A DNA stretch of 64,000 nt from Pseudomonadota bacterium. Lineage in GTDB: Bacteria > Pseudomonadota > Gammaproteobacteria > Steroidobacterales > GCA-2729495. Numbering within the stretch: position 1 is the stretch's first letter; every line of letters begins with the position of its first letter. Shown here piece by piece: positions 17,784-26,901 of this stretch. A model generated the notes under the pieces. The model searched no databases, was not told where the DNA came from, and saw nothing but the letters and a program-made list of their open reading frames with translations. The DNA lies in assembly GCA_963204745.1 (NCBI GenBank), contig CAUJHF010000030.1, forward strand, positions 1 to 64,000. Direction: 5' to 3'. The translations under genes were made by a program, and so were the position numbers.

Positions 17784-18848
17784 ATGAGCATCACGGTGGA
17801 AGGGCCGCTGGCCGCTGGTTCGCTCGATATCGTCGGCGATGTACACGGCGAACTCGAAGCGCTGCACGCCCTGCTGCAGCAACTCGGCTATGACGCTGAC
17901 GGGCAGCATCGTGACGGCCGTCATCTGGTCTTCGTCGGCGACCTCTGCGATCGAGGTCCCGACAGCCCGGGCGTGATCGAACTGGTGCAGGCAATGGTTG
18001 CGACCGGACGAGCGCAATGCGTGCTCGGTAATCACGAGCTCAGCGTGCTGCGCGGCGCACCCAAAGCCGGCAACGGCTGGTACTTTGCCGAGAACCACGA
18101 TCACGACGAGGGCCGGTTTCCGGATTGCCGGCCCGCAAGTGCCGAGCAGCGCGCACAGTTCCCGCAATTCCTGGCCGGTCTGCCACTGGCCCTGTCACGC
18201 GATGATCTGCGCATTGTCCACGCAGCCTGGCACCCGGCCTCGCTGCTGGCGCTTGCCGCCGAGCCCGACACACAGCCGCTGACGGAGATCTACCGGAAAT
18301 ATCACCAGCGTGCCGAGCAATGGATGCACGATCCCGAATTGATGCGTGACCTGGCCAGAGAACACACGCTCTGGGACACAGCCATTGCCGACGAACAGGC
18401 CAGCGTGCCGCTGCTTCCGGCCATCGGCCAGAGGAACGAACACCTCCAGATGAGCAACCCGATACGCGTATTGACTTCAGGCGTGGAGCGGCTGGCCAGG
18501 AAAACCTTCTACGCCACCGGCAAGTGGCGCATGGTGGATCGCGTCGCCTGGTGGCACGACTACCAGGATGAGCCAGCCGTGATCTTTGGCCACTACTGGC
18601 GCTGGAGCGGCCGGGAAGCACAGCAGCTGTTCTCGCGTGGCGAACCCGATCTGTTTTCCGGACTGGATGCGAACTGCTGGCTGGGTCCGCGCGCCAATGC
18701 CTTCTGCGTGGACTTCTCCGCCGGCGTGCGTTACCGCGAACGGCCGCTGGCGCCGGGCGCGCCGTATCTGGGCAGGCTGGCTGCCGTCCGCTGGCCGGAA
18801 CGTGAACTGGTGTTCGACGATGGTGAGCGCCTGCCGTACAGCGGCTGA
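17784..18848 (+). CDS. PPP-type metallophosphoesterase
   Basis: A 354-residue calcineurin-like phosphoesterase with the full metal-binding signature: GDVHG (18-22), GDLCDRGP (52-59) and GNHE (82-85), plus downstream histidines in IVHAAWHP and FGHYW. This resembles bacterial serine/threonine phosphatases and Ap4A hydrolases of the PPP family, but the C-terminal half is unlike either. ATG 17784 directly abuts the upstream TGA, so it is co-translated with the monooxygenase. The substrate is not assignable from sequence. Confidence 0.83.
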   Translation: MSITVEGPLAAGSLDIVGDVHGELEALHALLQQLGYDADGQHRDGRHLVFVGDLCDRGPDSPGVIELVQAMVATGRAQCVLGNHELSVLRGAPKAGNGWYFAENHDHDEGRFPDCRPASAEQRAQFPQFLAGLPLALSRDDLRIVHAAWHPASLLALAAEPDTQPLTEIYRKYHQRAEQWMHDPELMRDLAREHTLWDTAIADEQASVPLLPAIGQRNEHLQMSNPIRVLTSGVERLARKTFYATGKWRMVDRVAWWHDYQDEPAVIFGHYWRWSGREAQQLFSRGEPDLFSGLDANCWLGPRANAFCVDFSAGVRYRERPLAPGAPYLGRLAAVRWPERELVFDDGERLPYSG

Positions 18849-18855
18849 CGATCAC

Positions 18856-19281
18856 TCACGCTCCGGACGATTCGCCCAGCGCCGAGCGCAGACCCTCGAT
18901 CAGCCGCTCTCGATCCACCCTGTGCGCCACGCCGGCGCGCTGCCGTTTCGCCCACACCGGATCCGGGAAGTGGGCGTCGTCGGCAAAGCGCGGGATCACA
19001 TGCCAGTGCAAGTGTGGCACCTGGTTGCCGAGTGTGGCGAGATTGATCTTGTCGGGCGCAAGCTCGGCACGCAGCACGCGCTCGACGGCCAGCACCACGT
19101 GCAGCAGATGCTGCTGCCCGGCCGGATCGAGATCGGTCATCTCGCGGACATGGGCTTGCCAGATCACGCGCAGAAAAGCCGGATAGTCAGCGTCGCCCGC
19201 ACTGACTACCCGGCACTTGTCGTCACGCCACAGTGCCGGTGCCGCAGCATCGCGGCACAGCGGACAGTCATTTGCCTGCAT
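18856..19281 (-). CDS. HIT family nucleotide-binding hydrolase
   Basis: A 141-residue histidine-triad protein: the catalytic HLHWHVIPR is at 90-98 with His90, His92 and His94. An N-terminal CPLC pair (6-9) is typical of the short bacterial HIT proteins. Such enzymes hydrolyse nucleoside phosphoramidates or dinucleotides. ATG 19281 begins MQANDCPLC; an upstream ORF extension lacks family similarity. It lies seven bases from the convergent phosphoesterase stop. Confidence 0.92.
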   Translation of the reverse strand: MQANDCPLCRDAAAPALWRDDKCRVVSAGDADYPAFLRVIWQAHVREMTDLDPAGQQHLLHVVLAVERVLRAELAPDKINLATLGNQVPHLHWHVIPRFADDAHFPDPVWAKRQRAGVAHRVDRERLIEGLRSALGESSGA

Positions 19282-19297
19282 ACAGAACCATCCCGTT

Positions 19298-20077
19298 TCA
19301 GAACCAGAAACGCAGACCGGCGACGAGCTGTGCATCACGCACCGCTTCATCGTTGCTGCGGGCCAGGTCCGCAGTATCGCCGAACTTGCCCGTCCACTCG
19401 ACACCGACATAGGGCGCAAACTCGCGACGGATCTCGTAGCGCAGGCGCAGGCCGGCATTCATCTCACTGAAGCCACTGCCGATCTCGTTGGCCGTATCGT
19501 CCTTGCCATAGATGCCGGTTTCGACTTTCGGCGTCAGGATCAGCCGGTTGGTCAGCAGCACCTCATACTCGAGCTTGAGCGTCGCTGCCGTCTGTCCGCG
19601 CTCCCCGGCCCAGGCCGTCGCCTCCACATGCAGCCACTGCGGCGCGAGACCCTGCACGCCGATGCCGATGTAACTGCGGGTCGGCCCCGGCTCGGTATCC
19701 ATGCGTGCACCGGCCACCAGGTCCCAGTAGGCGGCGACCGGGTGTGCCCACAGCAGTTCGAGACGGTTTTCCGTGGTGTTGCCGTCTTCACGCTGACCTT
19801 CCGCGCGCAGCAGCGCGCGGTGCATATCGGTGCCGATCCACGCATGGGCATCCCAACCCAGCACATCGCCATCGCGCTGGTCCTGCCACTCGAATTCGTC
19901 GAAGAGCAGCATCCAGTACACGGGATCGTCGGGCATCTGCTCGCTCATGCTGGTGTTGAGCGTCGGAAACGCCGCATCGCGCTCGTCTTCGGCGTACACC
20001 GGCATCACGCCGACCAGCACGGTCAGGAGCGTGACCAGCGATACCAGGCGGGCAGCCGCTCGTATGCGATTAACCAT
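19298..20077 (-). CDS. copB: Copper resistance protein B
   Basis: A 259-residue outer-membrane CopB: signal peptide (to about residue 29, ending VYAED), then a beta-barrel with the typical RLELLWAHPVAAYWDLVAGA, AWAGERGQTAATLKLEYE and LRLRYEIRREFAPYVGVEWT stretches and a terminal phenylalanine. It lacks the Met/His-rich N-terminal linker of many CopB proteins, having only a short acidic one. It overlaps the copA stop by eight bases. Role: copper tolerance together with CopA. Confidence 0.93.
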   Translation of the reverse strand: MVNRIRAAARLVSLVTLLTVLVGVMPVYAEDERDAAFPTLNTSMSEQMPDDPVYWMLLFDEFEWQDQRDGDVLGWDAHAWIGTDMHRALLRAEGQREDGNTTENRLELLWAHPVAAYWDLVAGARMDTEPGPTRSYIGIGVQGLAPQWLHVEATAWAGERGQTAATLKLEYEVLLTNRLILTPKVETGIYGKDDTANEIGSGFSEMNAGLRLRYEIRREFAPYVGVEWTGKFGDTADLARSNDEAVRDAQLVAGLRFWF

Positions 20078-21884
20078 GGTGATGCCCTCCGTGCCCGCCG
20101 GCATCCGCACCGTCGCGGTCGACGATGACGACACGAAAGATTCCCGCCATGTGCAGCGCGAGATGACAGTGATACGCCCAGCGCCCGAAGGCATCGGCAG
20201 CTACGCGGTAGCTGAGCTTCTGGCCCGCCTTGATGTTGATCGTGTGTTTACGAACCTTGAACGCGCCCGCTTCGTCTTCGAGGTCGCTCCACAGGCCGTG
20301 CAGATGGATTGGATGGTCCATCATGGTGTCGTTAACCAGTACAACACGGATCCGCTCACCATGAACGAGCCGGATCGGTCCGGCCTCCTCCATCGGGATG
20401 CCGTCAAAGGACCACATGTAGCGATCCATATTGCCGGTCACATGCAACTCTATGGTGCGACCGGGTTCGCGGCCATCCGGATCGTCAAAGCTGCTTTCGA
20501 GGTCGGCATAGGTCAGCACACGCCGGCCGTTGTCGCGCAGGCCCACACCGGGATCGTCGAGGCGCGTTGAGGGCTGATCCACCCGCATGTCCACACCGGG
20601 GCCGAATTCCGTCGCCGCATGCGTGATCACTGCCGGCGCGTCATTACCCTGCATGGCCGACATGTCGTGGCCCGCATGCTCACCGTGCGCGGAGTGATCC
20701 ATCGCCCCGCCAGAGTCAGCGGGCATCGCATGACCCATGTCCGCCATGGTCAGCGGCACGCGCCGGTCAGGCACGGGCACCACGGCGCGCATGCCGGCAC
20801 GCGGCGCGAGCGTACCGGCCGCAAATCCGCTGCGGTCCATGGACTGGGCAAACAGCGTGTAGGCCTGATCCTGGTCGGGCGTCACGATCACATCAAACGT
20901 TTCGCCGGCACTGATGCGGAACTCATCGACAGCAACCGGTTTGACGGGCTGTCCATCGGTACCGACCACGGTCATCTGCAATCCGGGAATGCGCACATCG
21001 AAGATCGTCATTGCACCGGCATTGATGAAGCGCAGGCGGATCCGCTCACCGGGGCTGAAGAGTCCCGTCCAGTTGGCTGCCGGCGGCTTGCCATTCAGCA
21101 GATAGGTATAGGTGTACGCACTGACGTCGGCTAGATCCATGGGGTTCATGCGCATCTCGCCCCACATGCGACGCTCGGCAACGGTCGCAACGAATCCGTC
21201 GCGACGTGCATCGCGCAGGAAGTCACCGGCCGTGCGTTGTCCGAAGTTGTAGTAGTCCGATTGCTTCTTCAGCTTCGCAACGACGCGGGCCGGATTCTCG
21301 TCTGTCCAGTCGGACAGCATGACCACGTAGTCGCGGTCACAGGCCACCGGATCCGGCGTACGCGGTTCGATCACGATTGCGCCGTAGATGCCGGTCTGCT
21401 CCTGCAGTCCCGAATGGCTGTGATACCAGTAGGTACCGGCCTGACGGATGGGGAAGCGGTAGACAAAGGTTTCGCCGGGACAGATGCCGTCGTAGCTGAG
21501 CCCGGGCACACCATCCATCGCCGCCGGCACGAGCACGCCGTGCCAGTGTATGGAACCGGATTCAGCCAGGTTGTTGGTGACGCGGACGGTGACGGTATCG
21601 CCATCGCGGAAACGCAGCGTCGGCCCCGGCAGCGAATCGTTGATGAGCGTCGCCAGTCGCGGCTGACCGGTGATGTTGACCGGCAGCGCACCGAGGCGCA
21701 GATCGAATTCCGTACCACTGAGGATTTCCGGTGTGTCCCGGGCATCAATCGCCCAGGCCGGGTTCCGCCACAGGCCGAGCCCCGCGGTGATACCGCCGAG
21801 GGCGAGGCCGCGGACGAAGGTCCGCCGGGCCGGATCTGTAATCGGGTTGCAGATGGGGGCAACCCGCCCCTTTGTGTCGTGCAT
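20070..21884 (-). CDS. copA: Copper resistance multicopper oxidase CopA
   Basis: A 604-residue periplasmic multicopper oxidase with a Tat signal (ARRTFVRGLALGG, 20-32). Copper ligands are visible as HWHG (113-116), HSHSG (155-159), HPIHLHGLW and YHCHLALHMAGIF near the C terminus. A Met/His-rich loop between domains (about 375-415, MADMGHAMPADSGGAMDHSA) is the expected Cu-binding segment. It probably oxidises Cu(I) in the periplasm. A GAGGAG ribosome site precedes ATG 21884. The last residues are a His-rich GGHGGHHHG tail. It is coupled to copB. Confidence 0.97.
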   Translation of the reverse strand: MHDTKGRVAPICNPITDPARRTFVRGLALGGITAGLGLWRNPAWAIDARDTPEILSGTEFDLRLGALPVNITGQPRLATLINDSLPGPTLRFRDGDTVTVRVTNNLAESGSIHWHGVLVPAAMDGVPGLSYDGICPGETFVYRFPIRQAGTYWYHSHSGLQEQTGIYGAIVIEPRTPDPVACDRDYVVMLSDWTDENPARVVAKLKKQSDYYNFGQRTAGDFLRDARRDGFVATVAERRMWGEMRMNPMDLADVSAYTYTYLLNGKPPAANWTGLFSPGERIRLRFINAGAMTIFDVRIPGLQMTVVGTDGQPVKPVAVDEFRISAGETFDVIVTPDQDQAYTLFAQSMDRSGFAAGTLAPRAGMRAVVPVPDRRVPLTMADMGHAMPADSGGAMDHSAHGEHAGHDMSAMQGNDAPAVITHAATEFGPGVDMRVDQPSTRLDDPGVGLRDNGRRVLTYADLESSFDDPDGREPGRTIELHVTGNMDRYMWSFDGIPMEEAGPIRLVHGERIRVVLVNDTMMDHPIHLHGLWSDLEDEAGAFKVRKHTINIKAGQKLSYRVAADAFGRWAYHCHLALHMAGIFRVVIVDRDGADAGGHGGHHHG

Positions 21885-21935
21885 GAACAGTCTCCTCGAG
21901 TTGAACCAGGTGTGGTCAGCAGTCGAGGGGACGGT

Positions 21936-22298
21936 CTAGTTCAGAAAATGTCCGTAGAGCAGGTGGAGAGGCGGGTCACCGCCGTGGCGTCCGGTGCGGC
22001 GGGCGATTGCGACCGCGGCCGATTCAGCACGCTGCATAATCCGTGCTGCAGCCGGCAGCGGCTGAATACTGAAAACTTCAGCAGATGGCGGTACAGAGCC
22101 CAACCGATCGTGCGCGTTCAGCCCTGCATCGATCGCGAACTCATCGGCCGCAACCACGCAGTGTGAGGGCCGACCGGCGCCGTCACAGTGTTCGCAATCG
22201 TCGGCTGGCTGCATGGCCATCCCACAGGGCAGCACGGCAAACTGCACGGCAACCACGAGGGCCGGCAGCAATCCACGAACCTTCAGCCCGGCGAACAT
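21936..22298 (-). CDS. Small exported Cys/His protein upstream of copA
   Basis: A protein of about 120 residues with a hydrophobic leader (residues 1 to about 29) and a short cysteine/histidine cluster (DDCEHC, then SHC) just after it. Small Cys/His exported proteins, including DUF2946-type ones, often lie first in copper operons, so a metal-binding role is plausible but unproven. It sits 51 bases upstream of copA on the same strand. The ATG at 22298 is preferred; a GTG at 22325 would add nine residues. Confidence 0.6.
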   Translation of the reverse strand: MFAGLKVRGLLPALVVAVQFAVLPCGMAMQPADDCEHCDGAGRPSHCVVAADEFAIDAGLNAHDRLGSVPPSAEVFSIQPLPAAARIMQRAESAAVAIARRTGRHGGDPPLHLLYGHFLN

Positions 22299-22379
22299 GC
22301 CTGAACTATACACCGGTGCATTCACGCCACGCAGCGGTCCCGGTAGTATGTGCGCCGCACCAGAACCATAAGGACCTCC

Positions 22380-23405
22380 ATGTCAGGCCGCATACTGCTG
22401 CTGTTCGCCGTCATCAGCCTCGCCACACCGTGCCAGGCAGCGATCGACCCCCTGCCCGCCTGGCGCGACGGTCCTGGCAAGCAGCGTATTCTCGATTTCG
22501 TGCGGGATATCAGTACACCCGGCAGCAGCAGCTATGTGACCCCGGCGGAACGCATCGCCGTCTTCGATGATGACGGCACCCTGTGGCCCGAGAAACCCGG
22601 CCCCCAGGGCTTTTTTGCCCTTGAGCGACTGCGCCTCCAGGCGCCACAGCACCCGGAATGGCACAAGCAGATGCCTTTCAAGGCCGCACTGGAGCTGCAG
22701 GGCAGGTATCTGCAGGAAGCGGATAATGCCTCGCTGTTCCAGCTGGTAGCAGTAGCCCAGGCCGGACGCACGCAGGAAGCGTTCCGCAGCGATGCGCGCG
22801 AATTCCTCGGCACCGCCCGGCATCCGCGCTTTCAGCAGACCTGGACCCGGCTCGCCTACACGCCGATGCGCGAGTTGCTGGCTTATCTGCGCGCCAACGG
22901 ATTTCACAGTTTCATCGTTTCGGCAGGCAGCGTGGATGTGGCGCGCATACTGGCCAGCGAGACCTACGGCATTTCCGGCGACGATGTGATCGGCAGCAGC
23001 GTGGTGGCTACGCTGCGCGACGAGGACGGAAAACCGGTGCTGCGCCGTCTCGCCACGGTGCACGCATTGAATGACGGCGCGGTAAAGCCACTCAGCATCG
23101 ACCAGCATATCGGCCTGCGGCCCATACTGGCTGCAGGCAATGTCCGTTCAGGTGGCGACATCGACATGCTTCGTTACAGTCAGCGCGCAGAAACCCGGGG
23201 TACCGGTCCACAGCACAGCCTGCAGATACTGATCAGGCATGACGACTTCGAGCGCGAGTACGCATACGATGAAAAGGATCGTGCCTCCCTCAATGCTGCT
23301 GATGCCAATGGCTGGATGATCGTGAGCATGCGCTACGACTGGCGACAGGTCTTTTCCTTCCAGACTGCCGAGGCATCTGCGCCCGCACAGGCCGAGAGAC
23401 CGTGA
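22380..23405 (+). CDS. Exported HAD-family phosphatase-like protein
   Basis: A 341-residue HAD-superfamily protein with a signal peptide (about 1-21, ending CQAA). Motif I appears as VFDDDGTLW (62-69; nucleophile Asp63, acid Asp65), motif II as FIVSAGS. An acid-phosphatase-like role in the periplasm fits. The stop overlaps the glgX start as GTGA, so the two are coupled although no metabolic link is obvious. Start ATG 22380 follows a weak purine-rich stretch. Confidence 0.85.
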   Translation: MSGRILLLFAVISLATPCQAAIDPLPAWRDGPGKQRILDFVRDISTPGSSSYVTPAERIAVFDDDGTLWPEKPGPQGFFALERLRLQAPQHPEWHKQMPFKAALELQGRYLQEADNASLFQLVAVAQAGRTQEAFRSDAREFLGTARHPRFQQTWTRLAYTPMRELLAYLRANGFHSFIVSAGSVDVARILASETYGISGDDVIGSSVVATLRDEDGKPVLRRLATVHALNDGAVKPLSIDQHIGLRPILAAGNVRSGGDIDMLRYSQRAETRGTGPQHSLQILIRHDDFEREYAYDEKDRASLNAADANGWMIVSMRYDWRQVFSFQTAEASAPAQAERP

Positions 23406-25483
23406 CGGCTCATTTCGCCACCGAGACCGGATCGCGCCACCCGCCCGGCGCGACCTGGAGCCCGCAGCGCACCAATTTCTGCATCTACAGCCGCGAGGCG
23501 ACTGGCGTTGAGCTGCTCCTGTATGCCGACGCGGAAACAACCGTGCCGCTGCAGGCCATCCGGCTGGAACCCCGGCAGAACCGCAGCTACTTCTTCTGGC
23601 ATGTTGCCGTATGCGGGCTGCCGGCCGGCACGCACTACAACTGGCGTGTGACCTTGCCGCAGGATATGCGGAACGGTGAAGACGCCGGTATCCCGGTCGC
23701 CACACAGCTGGAAGTACTCGACCCGCTGTGTCGGGCCGTCAGCGACCGCCGCTGGGACCGCGGCGCACGTGTCGCGGCACCCGGGTCTCCGCTTGGCTTT
23801 CGCGGCATCGTCACCCGACCTCCAGAACATTGCGCACCACGCCCGCCGCCTCGCGGCCTCGACCAGGCCATCATCTATGAACTGCACGTCGGTGGTTTCA
23901 CCCGGCACCCCTCAGCCAGCGTCGCACAGCCCGGCAGTTTTGCAGGACTGTGCGAGAAGATTCCCTACCTGCGGGACCTCGGCATCACCCACGTGCAGCT
24001 GCTGCCAGTCGCTGCCTTCGACGAGCAGGATGTGCCGGCGTCGGTGGCCGCAGAGGGTTTGCGCAATTACTGGGGTTACGCTCCCCATTCACTTTGCAGC
24101 CCGCATCCGGGTTATTGCCGGAACCGTGATCAGGCCAGCCAGACGGATGAATTTCGCGCCCTCGTCGAGGCGCTGCACGCGGCGGGCATCGGCCTGATAC
24201 TCGATGTGGTACTCAACCACACGGCTGAAAGCGGCAAAGGTGGCCCGGTCATCAACTACAAGGGCCTGATGCCGGAAATCTTTTATCACCACGACAAGGG
24301 CGACCTGCGCGACTACACCGGCTGCGGCAACACCATCAACTGCAATAACCCCCTGGTCACGCAGACGCTGCTGCGTGCGCTGGAGGTCTGGGTTCAGGAG
24401 TATGGCGTCGATGGGTTCCGCTTTGACCTGGCCAGCGTCTTCGTGCGCGGCGAAGACGGTGAACCGCTGGCAAACCCGCCCTTCCCCGCCGCGATCGAGT
24501 TCTCGCCGGCACTGGCCGGCGTGCCGCTGATCGCCGAGGCCTGGGATGCTGCCGGGCTGTATCACGTCGGCAATTTCCCCGGCGTGGCCTGGAGCGAATG
24601 GAACGGCCGCTATCGGGATGCCATACGCCGTTTTCTGCGCGGCGACGCCGGACTCGCCGGCGAGATGGCTACCTGCCTGGCGGGCAGCAGCGATCTGTAT
24701 CAGGCCAGCGATCGCACACCACAGAGCAGCATCAACTACATCACCTGTCACGATGGCTTCACGCTCAACGATCTGGTCAGTTATCGCGAGAAGCACAACG
24801 AGGCCAACGGCGAAGGGAACCACGACGGCTGGGCGCACAACGACAGCTGGAACTGCGGCACCGAAGGCGACACGCTCGATGAGGACGTCATACGTCAGCG
24901 CCGGCAGGATGCGCGCAACGCCTTCGCGCTGCTGCTCCTGTCACAGGGAGTACCGATGCTGCTGGCCGGCGATGAAGTGCTGCGCACACAGCACGGCAAC
25001 AACAACGCCTGGTGCCAGGACAACGGGATCTCGTGGTTTGACTGGCGACTGACAGAAACCAACAGCGACATGCTGCGCTTCGTGCGCGAGATGATTGCCC
25101 TGCGGAAGCGTCACCCCGGCCTGTCACGAGCACAGTTCCTGACCGGCGAAACCGACCCGGCAAACGGCATGGCGGATATCCGCTGGTATGACGCAAAACT
25201 CGGGACGCCCCGCTGGGACGATCCGGAGACGCGTTTCCTGTCCTTCACGCTGGCCGGCACCACGCCCACCGAAGAAGACCTGCATGTCCTGATCAACATG
25301 TCAGACCAGGTAGAGCGGGCAGACCTGCCGCCGGTCGCGGAACGGTACTGGCATGTCGCAGTCGATACCGAGATGGAATCACCCGGGGACATCATCACGC
25401 GCGATGCCCGGATTCCATGGACGCAGCCGCAATACCTGTGCCAGCCGCGCAGCGTGGTGGTCTTCGAGGCGGGTCAGGGCTGA
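23402..25483 (+). CDS. glgX: Glycogen debranching enzyme GlgX (isoamylase type)
   Basis: A 693-residue GH13 alpha-1,6-glucosidase trimming limit dextrins. An N-terminal CBM48-like domain (about 10-115) precedes the catalytic barrel with VVLNHT, GFRFDLASV (nucleophile Asp), PLIAEAWDA (acid Glu) and NYITCHDGFTLNDLVSY. LAGDEVLRTQHGNNNAWCQD is the isoamylase/GlgX hallmark. The start is GTG 23402 overlapping the HAD stop. No glgA, B, C or P lies nearby. Its 3' end overlaps the convergent HutX-like gene by ten bases. Confidence 0.96.
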   Translation: MTAHFATETGSRHPPGATWSPQRTNFCIYSREATGVELLLYADAETTVPLQAIRLEPRQNRSYFFWHVAVCGLPAGTHYNWRVTLPQDMRNGEDAGIPVATQLEVLDPLCRAVSDRRWDRGARVAAPGSPLGFRGIVTRPPEHCAPRPPPRGLDQAIIYELHVGGFTRHPSASVAQPGSFAGLCEKIPYLRDLGITHVQLLPVAAFDEQDVPASVAAEGLRNYWGYAPHSLCSPHPGYCRNRDQASQTDEFRALVEALHAAGIGLILDVVLNHTAESGKGGPVINYKGLMPEIFYHHDKGDLRDYTGCGNTINCNNPLVTQTLLRALEVWVQEYGVDGFRFDLASVFVRGEDGEPLANPPFPAAIEFSPALAGVPLIAEAWDAAGLYHVGNFPGVAWSEWNGRYRDAIRRFLRGDAGLAGEMATCLAGSSDLYQASDRTPQSSINYITCHDGFTLNDLVSYREKHNEANGEGNHDGWAHNDSWNCGTEGDTLDEDVIRQRRQDARNAFALLLLSQGVPMLLAGDEVLRTQHGNNNAWCQDNGISWFDWRLTETNSDMLRFVREMIALRKRHPGLSRAQFLTGETDPANGMADIRWYDAKLGTPRWDDPETRFLSFTLAGTTPTEEDLHVLINMSDQVERADLPPVAERYWHVAVDTEMESPGDIITRDARIPWTQPQYLCQPRSVVVFEAGQG

Positions 25484-26100
25484 CAGAGACGCGGCATGGC
25501 AGCCATCAGTGCCTGCGTCCTGTCGAACTGCGCGACCAGTGCCGGCGAGGGCTCGCGGCTCTCGGGCAGATAGACGCCGAACATGCCTTCCCCCTGCTGA
25601 TCCACGAAAGTCACACCGCGCATCGGGCCTTCGGCACCAACGAGATTCACCGCGTATATCGCGCCGATGAGATCGGGGCGCAGATGACCACCGAGGCCAG
25701 CCTCAGCCGCCTGCAGATTGAAAAACGGGCTCTTCGTTGACGGCACACCGGCAGGAATGCGCCCGTGAATCTCGAATACGTTGGTGCCTTTCAGTACCAG
25801 CGTGAGCGCCTGATCCCAGCCCTGCAGGGAAATCCATACCTTGCTGAACGCCGCACCCGACACACCGGTTGCCTGTGCAGGTGGCAAGGCACTGGCAATG
25901 ATGCCCTCGGGCAAGCCGAGTTTTTGTGCCGCCATGAAAGGCGGCGGCACAGTGGTGCCAGCGTACAGCGGCGTGATCTGCGCTTTCTGTTCAGCCGTTG
26001 CGCACAACGCAGCGGCTTCACCCGCCGATGCAAAAGACGGCAGGCAGGCGATGAGAGCCGCTGCAGTGATCCGGGCAGTACGCATGAACTGGTCTCGCAT
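25474..26100 (-). CDS. Exported HutX/ChuX-like haem-handling protein
   Basis: A protein of about 208 residues whose body matches the ChuX/HutX fold: AFSKVWISLQGWDQALTLVL, VFEIHGRIPAG, SPFFNLQ and GGHLRPDLIGAIYAV, with His112 and His139 as candidate haem ligands. Family members are cytosolic haem carriers, but this one begins with a clear Sec signal peptide (TARITAAALIACLPSFASAG), so it should be periplasmic. That relocation is unusual. A start at 26085 would remove five residues. No haem receptor or ABC transporter lies adjacent. Family call by motif pattern, not by search. Confidence 0.68.
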   Translation of the reverse strand: MRDQFMRTARITAAALIACLPSFASAGEAAALCATAEQKAQITPLYAGTTVPPPFMAAQKLGLPEGIIASALPPAQATGVSGAAFSKVWISLQGWDQALTLVLKGTNVFEIHGRIPAGVPSTKSPFFNLQAAEAGLGGHLRPDLIGAIYAVNLVGAEGPMRGVTFVDQQGEGMFGVYLPESREPSPALVAQFDRTQALMAAMPRLCQP

Positions 26101-26120
26101 GATGATCTTCCGGTGGTGAT

Positions 26121-26894
26121 TCAGCGCGGCGGCCATGGCACGAACGCACTCGTGCGCCGCATGTAATCCTGATACGCCGGACGGCGCGTGGCAATATCTT
26201 TTTCCGTCAACGCGATACCCGACACCCTGAGCAGGAATACGCTGAGCAGGAACGGACCGATGAGCGCCCACCACGCCCCGCCGGCGACGGCGATCAGGCC
26301 AATACCCCACCAGAGGACGAATTCGCCAAAATAGTTCGGATGGCGGCTGAAGCGCCACATACCGCTGTCCATCACACCGCGTTCGGCGCCGCCGCGCTGC
26401 TGAAAGCGCGCAAGCTGATAATCAGCCACCGACTCGAAAACCAGGCCGAAGGCCCAGAGCAGGGTTCCGAACCGGTCGAGGCTCCCGATCGGCGCACTGC
26501 TGATTACCGCGCCGAGCAGCGGCATCGCAACCAGCCAGGCCAGCATGGCCTGCAGGCCAAAGACCAGCCAGAGACTCTTCAAACCGAAATGCGGTTCGTT
26601 GCGGGCGCGGATCTCACGATAGCGGCGGTCTTCGGGCTGACCCCGGGTGCGCCAGAGCAGGTGTGCGCCCAGGCGTATCGCCCAGACCGTTGCCAGCAGT
26701 GCCACCAGCACGCCCCGCGTGCCAGTGGCCGGCCGGAGGTACAGATAGCAGAGGCCCGCGCCGGCGATCGCAATGCCCCAGAACACGTCAACGATTGCCA
26801 CGTTGTGCGTCCGGAGGCTGATCAGCCATGCGACCAGCATCAGCATGAGCGTCGTGCTGAAACCGGACAGGGCGAGCGGCAACAAGGCATTCAT
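26121..26894 (-). CDS. DUF1295 integral membrane protein (steroid-reductase/methyltransferase-like)
   Basis: A 257-residue DUF1295 protein with about six membrane helices and the family signature SRHPNYFGEFVLWWGI followed by ALTEKDIATRRPAYQDYMRR, which resembles 5-alpha steroid reductases and isoprenylcysteine methyltransferases. In lipid-modification clusters it may reduce a double bond. It starts eight bases downstream of the CFA-like gene stop on the same strand. Confidence 0.9.
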   Translation of the reverse strand: MNALLPLALSGFSTTLMLMLVAWLISLRTHNVAIVDVFWGIAIAGAGLCYLYLRPATGTRGVLVALLATVWAIRLGAHLLWRTRGQPEDRRYREIRARNEPHFGLKSLWLVFGLQAMLAWLVAMPLLGAVISSAPIGSLDRFGTLLWAFGLVFESVADYQLARFQQRGGAERGVMDSGMWRFSRHPNYFGEFVLWWGIGLIAVAGGAWWALIGPFLLSVFLLRVSGIALTEKDIATRRPAYQDYMRRTSAFVPWPPR

Positions 26895-26901
26895 GCCGCG
26901 C

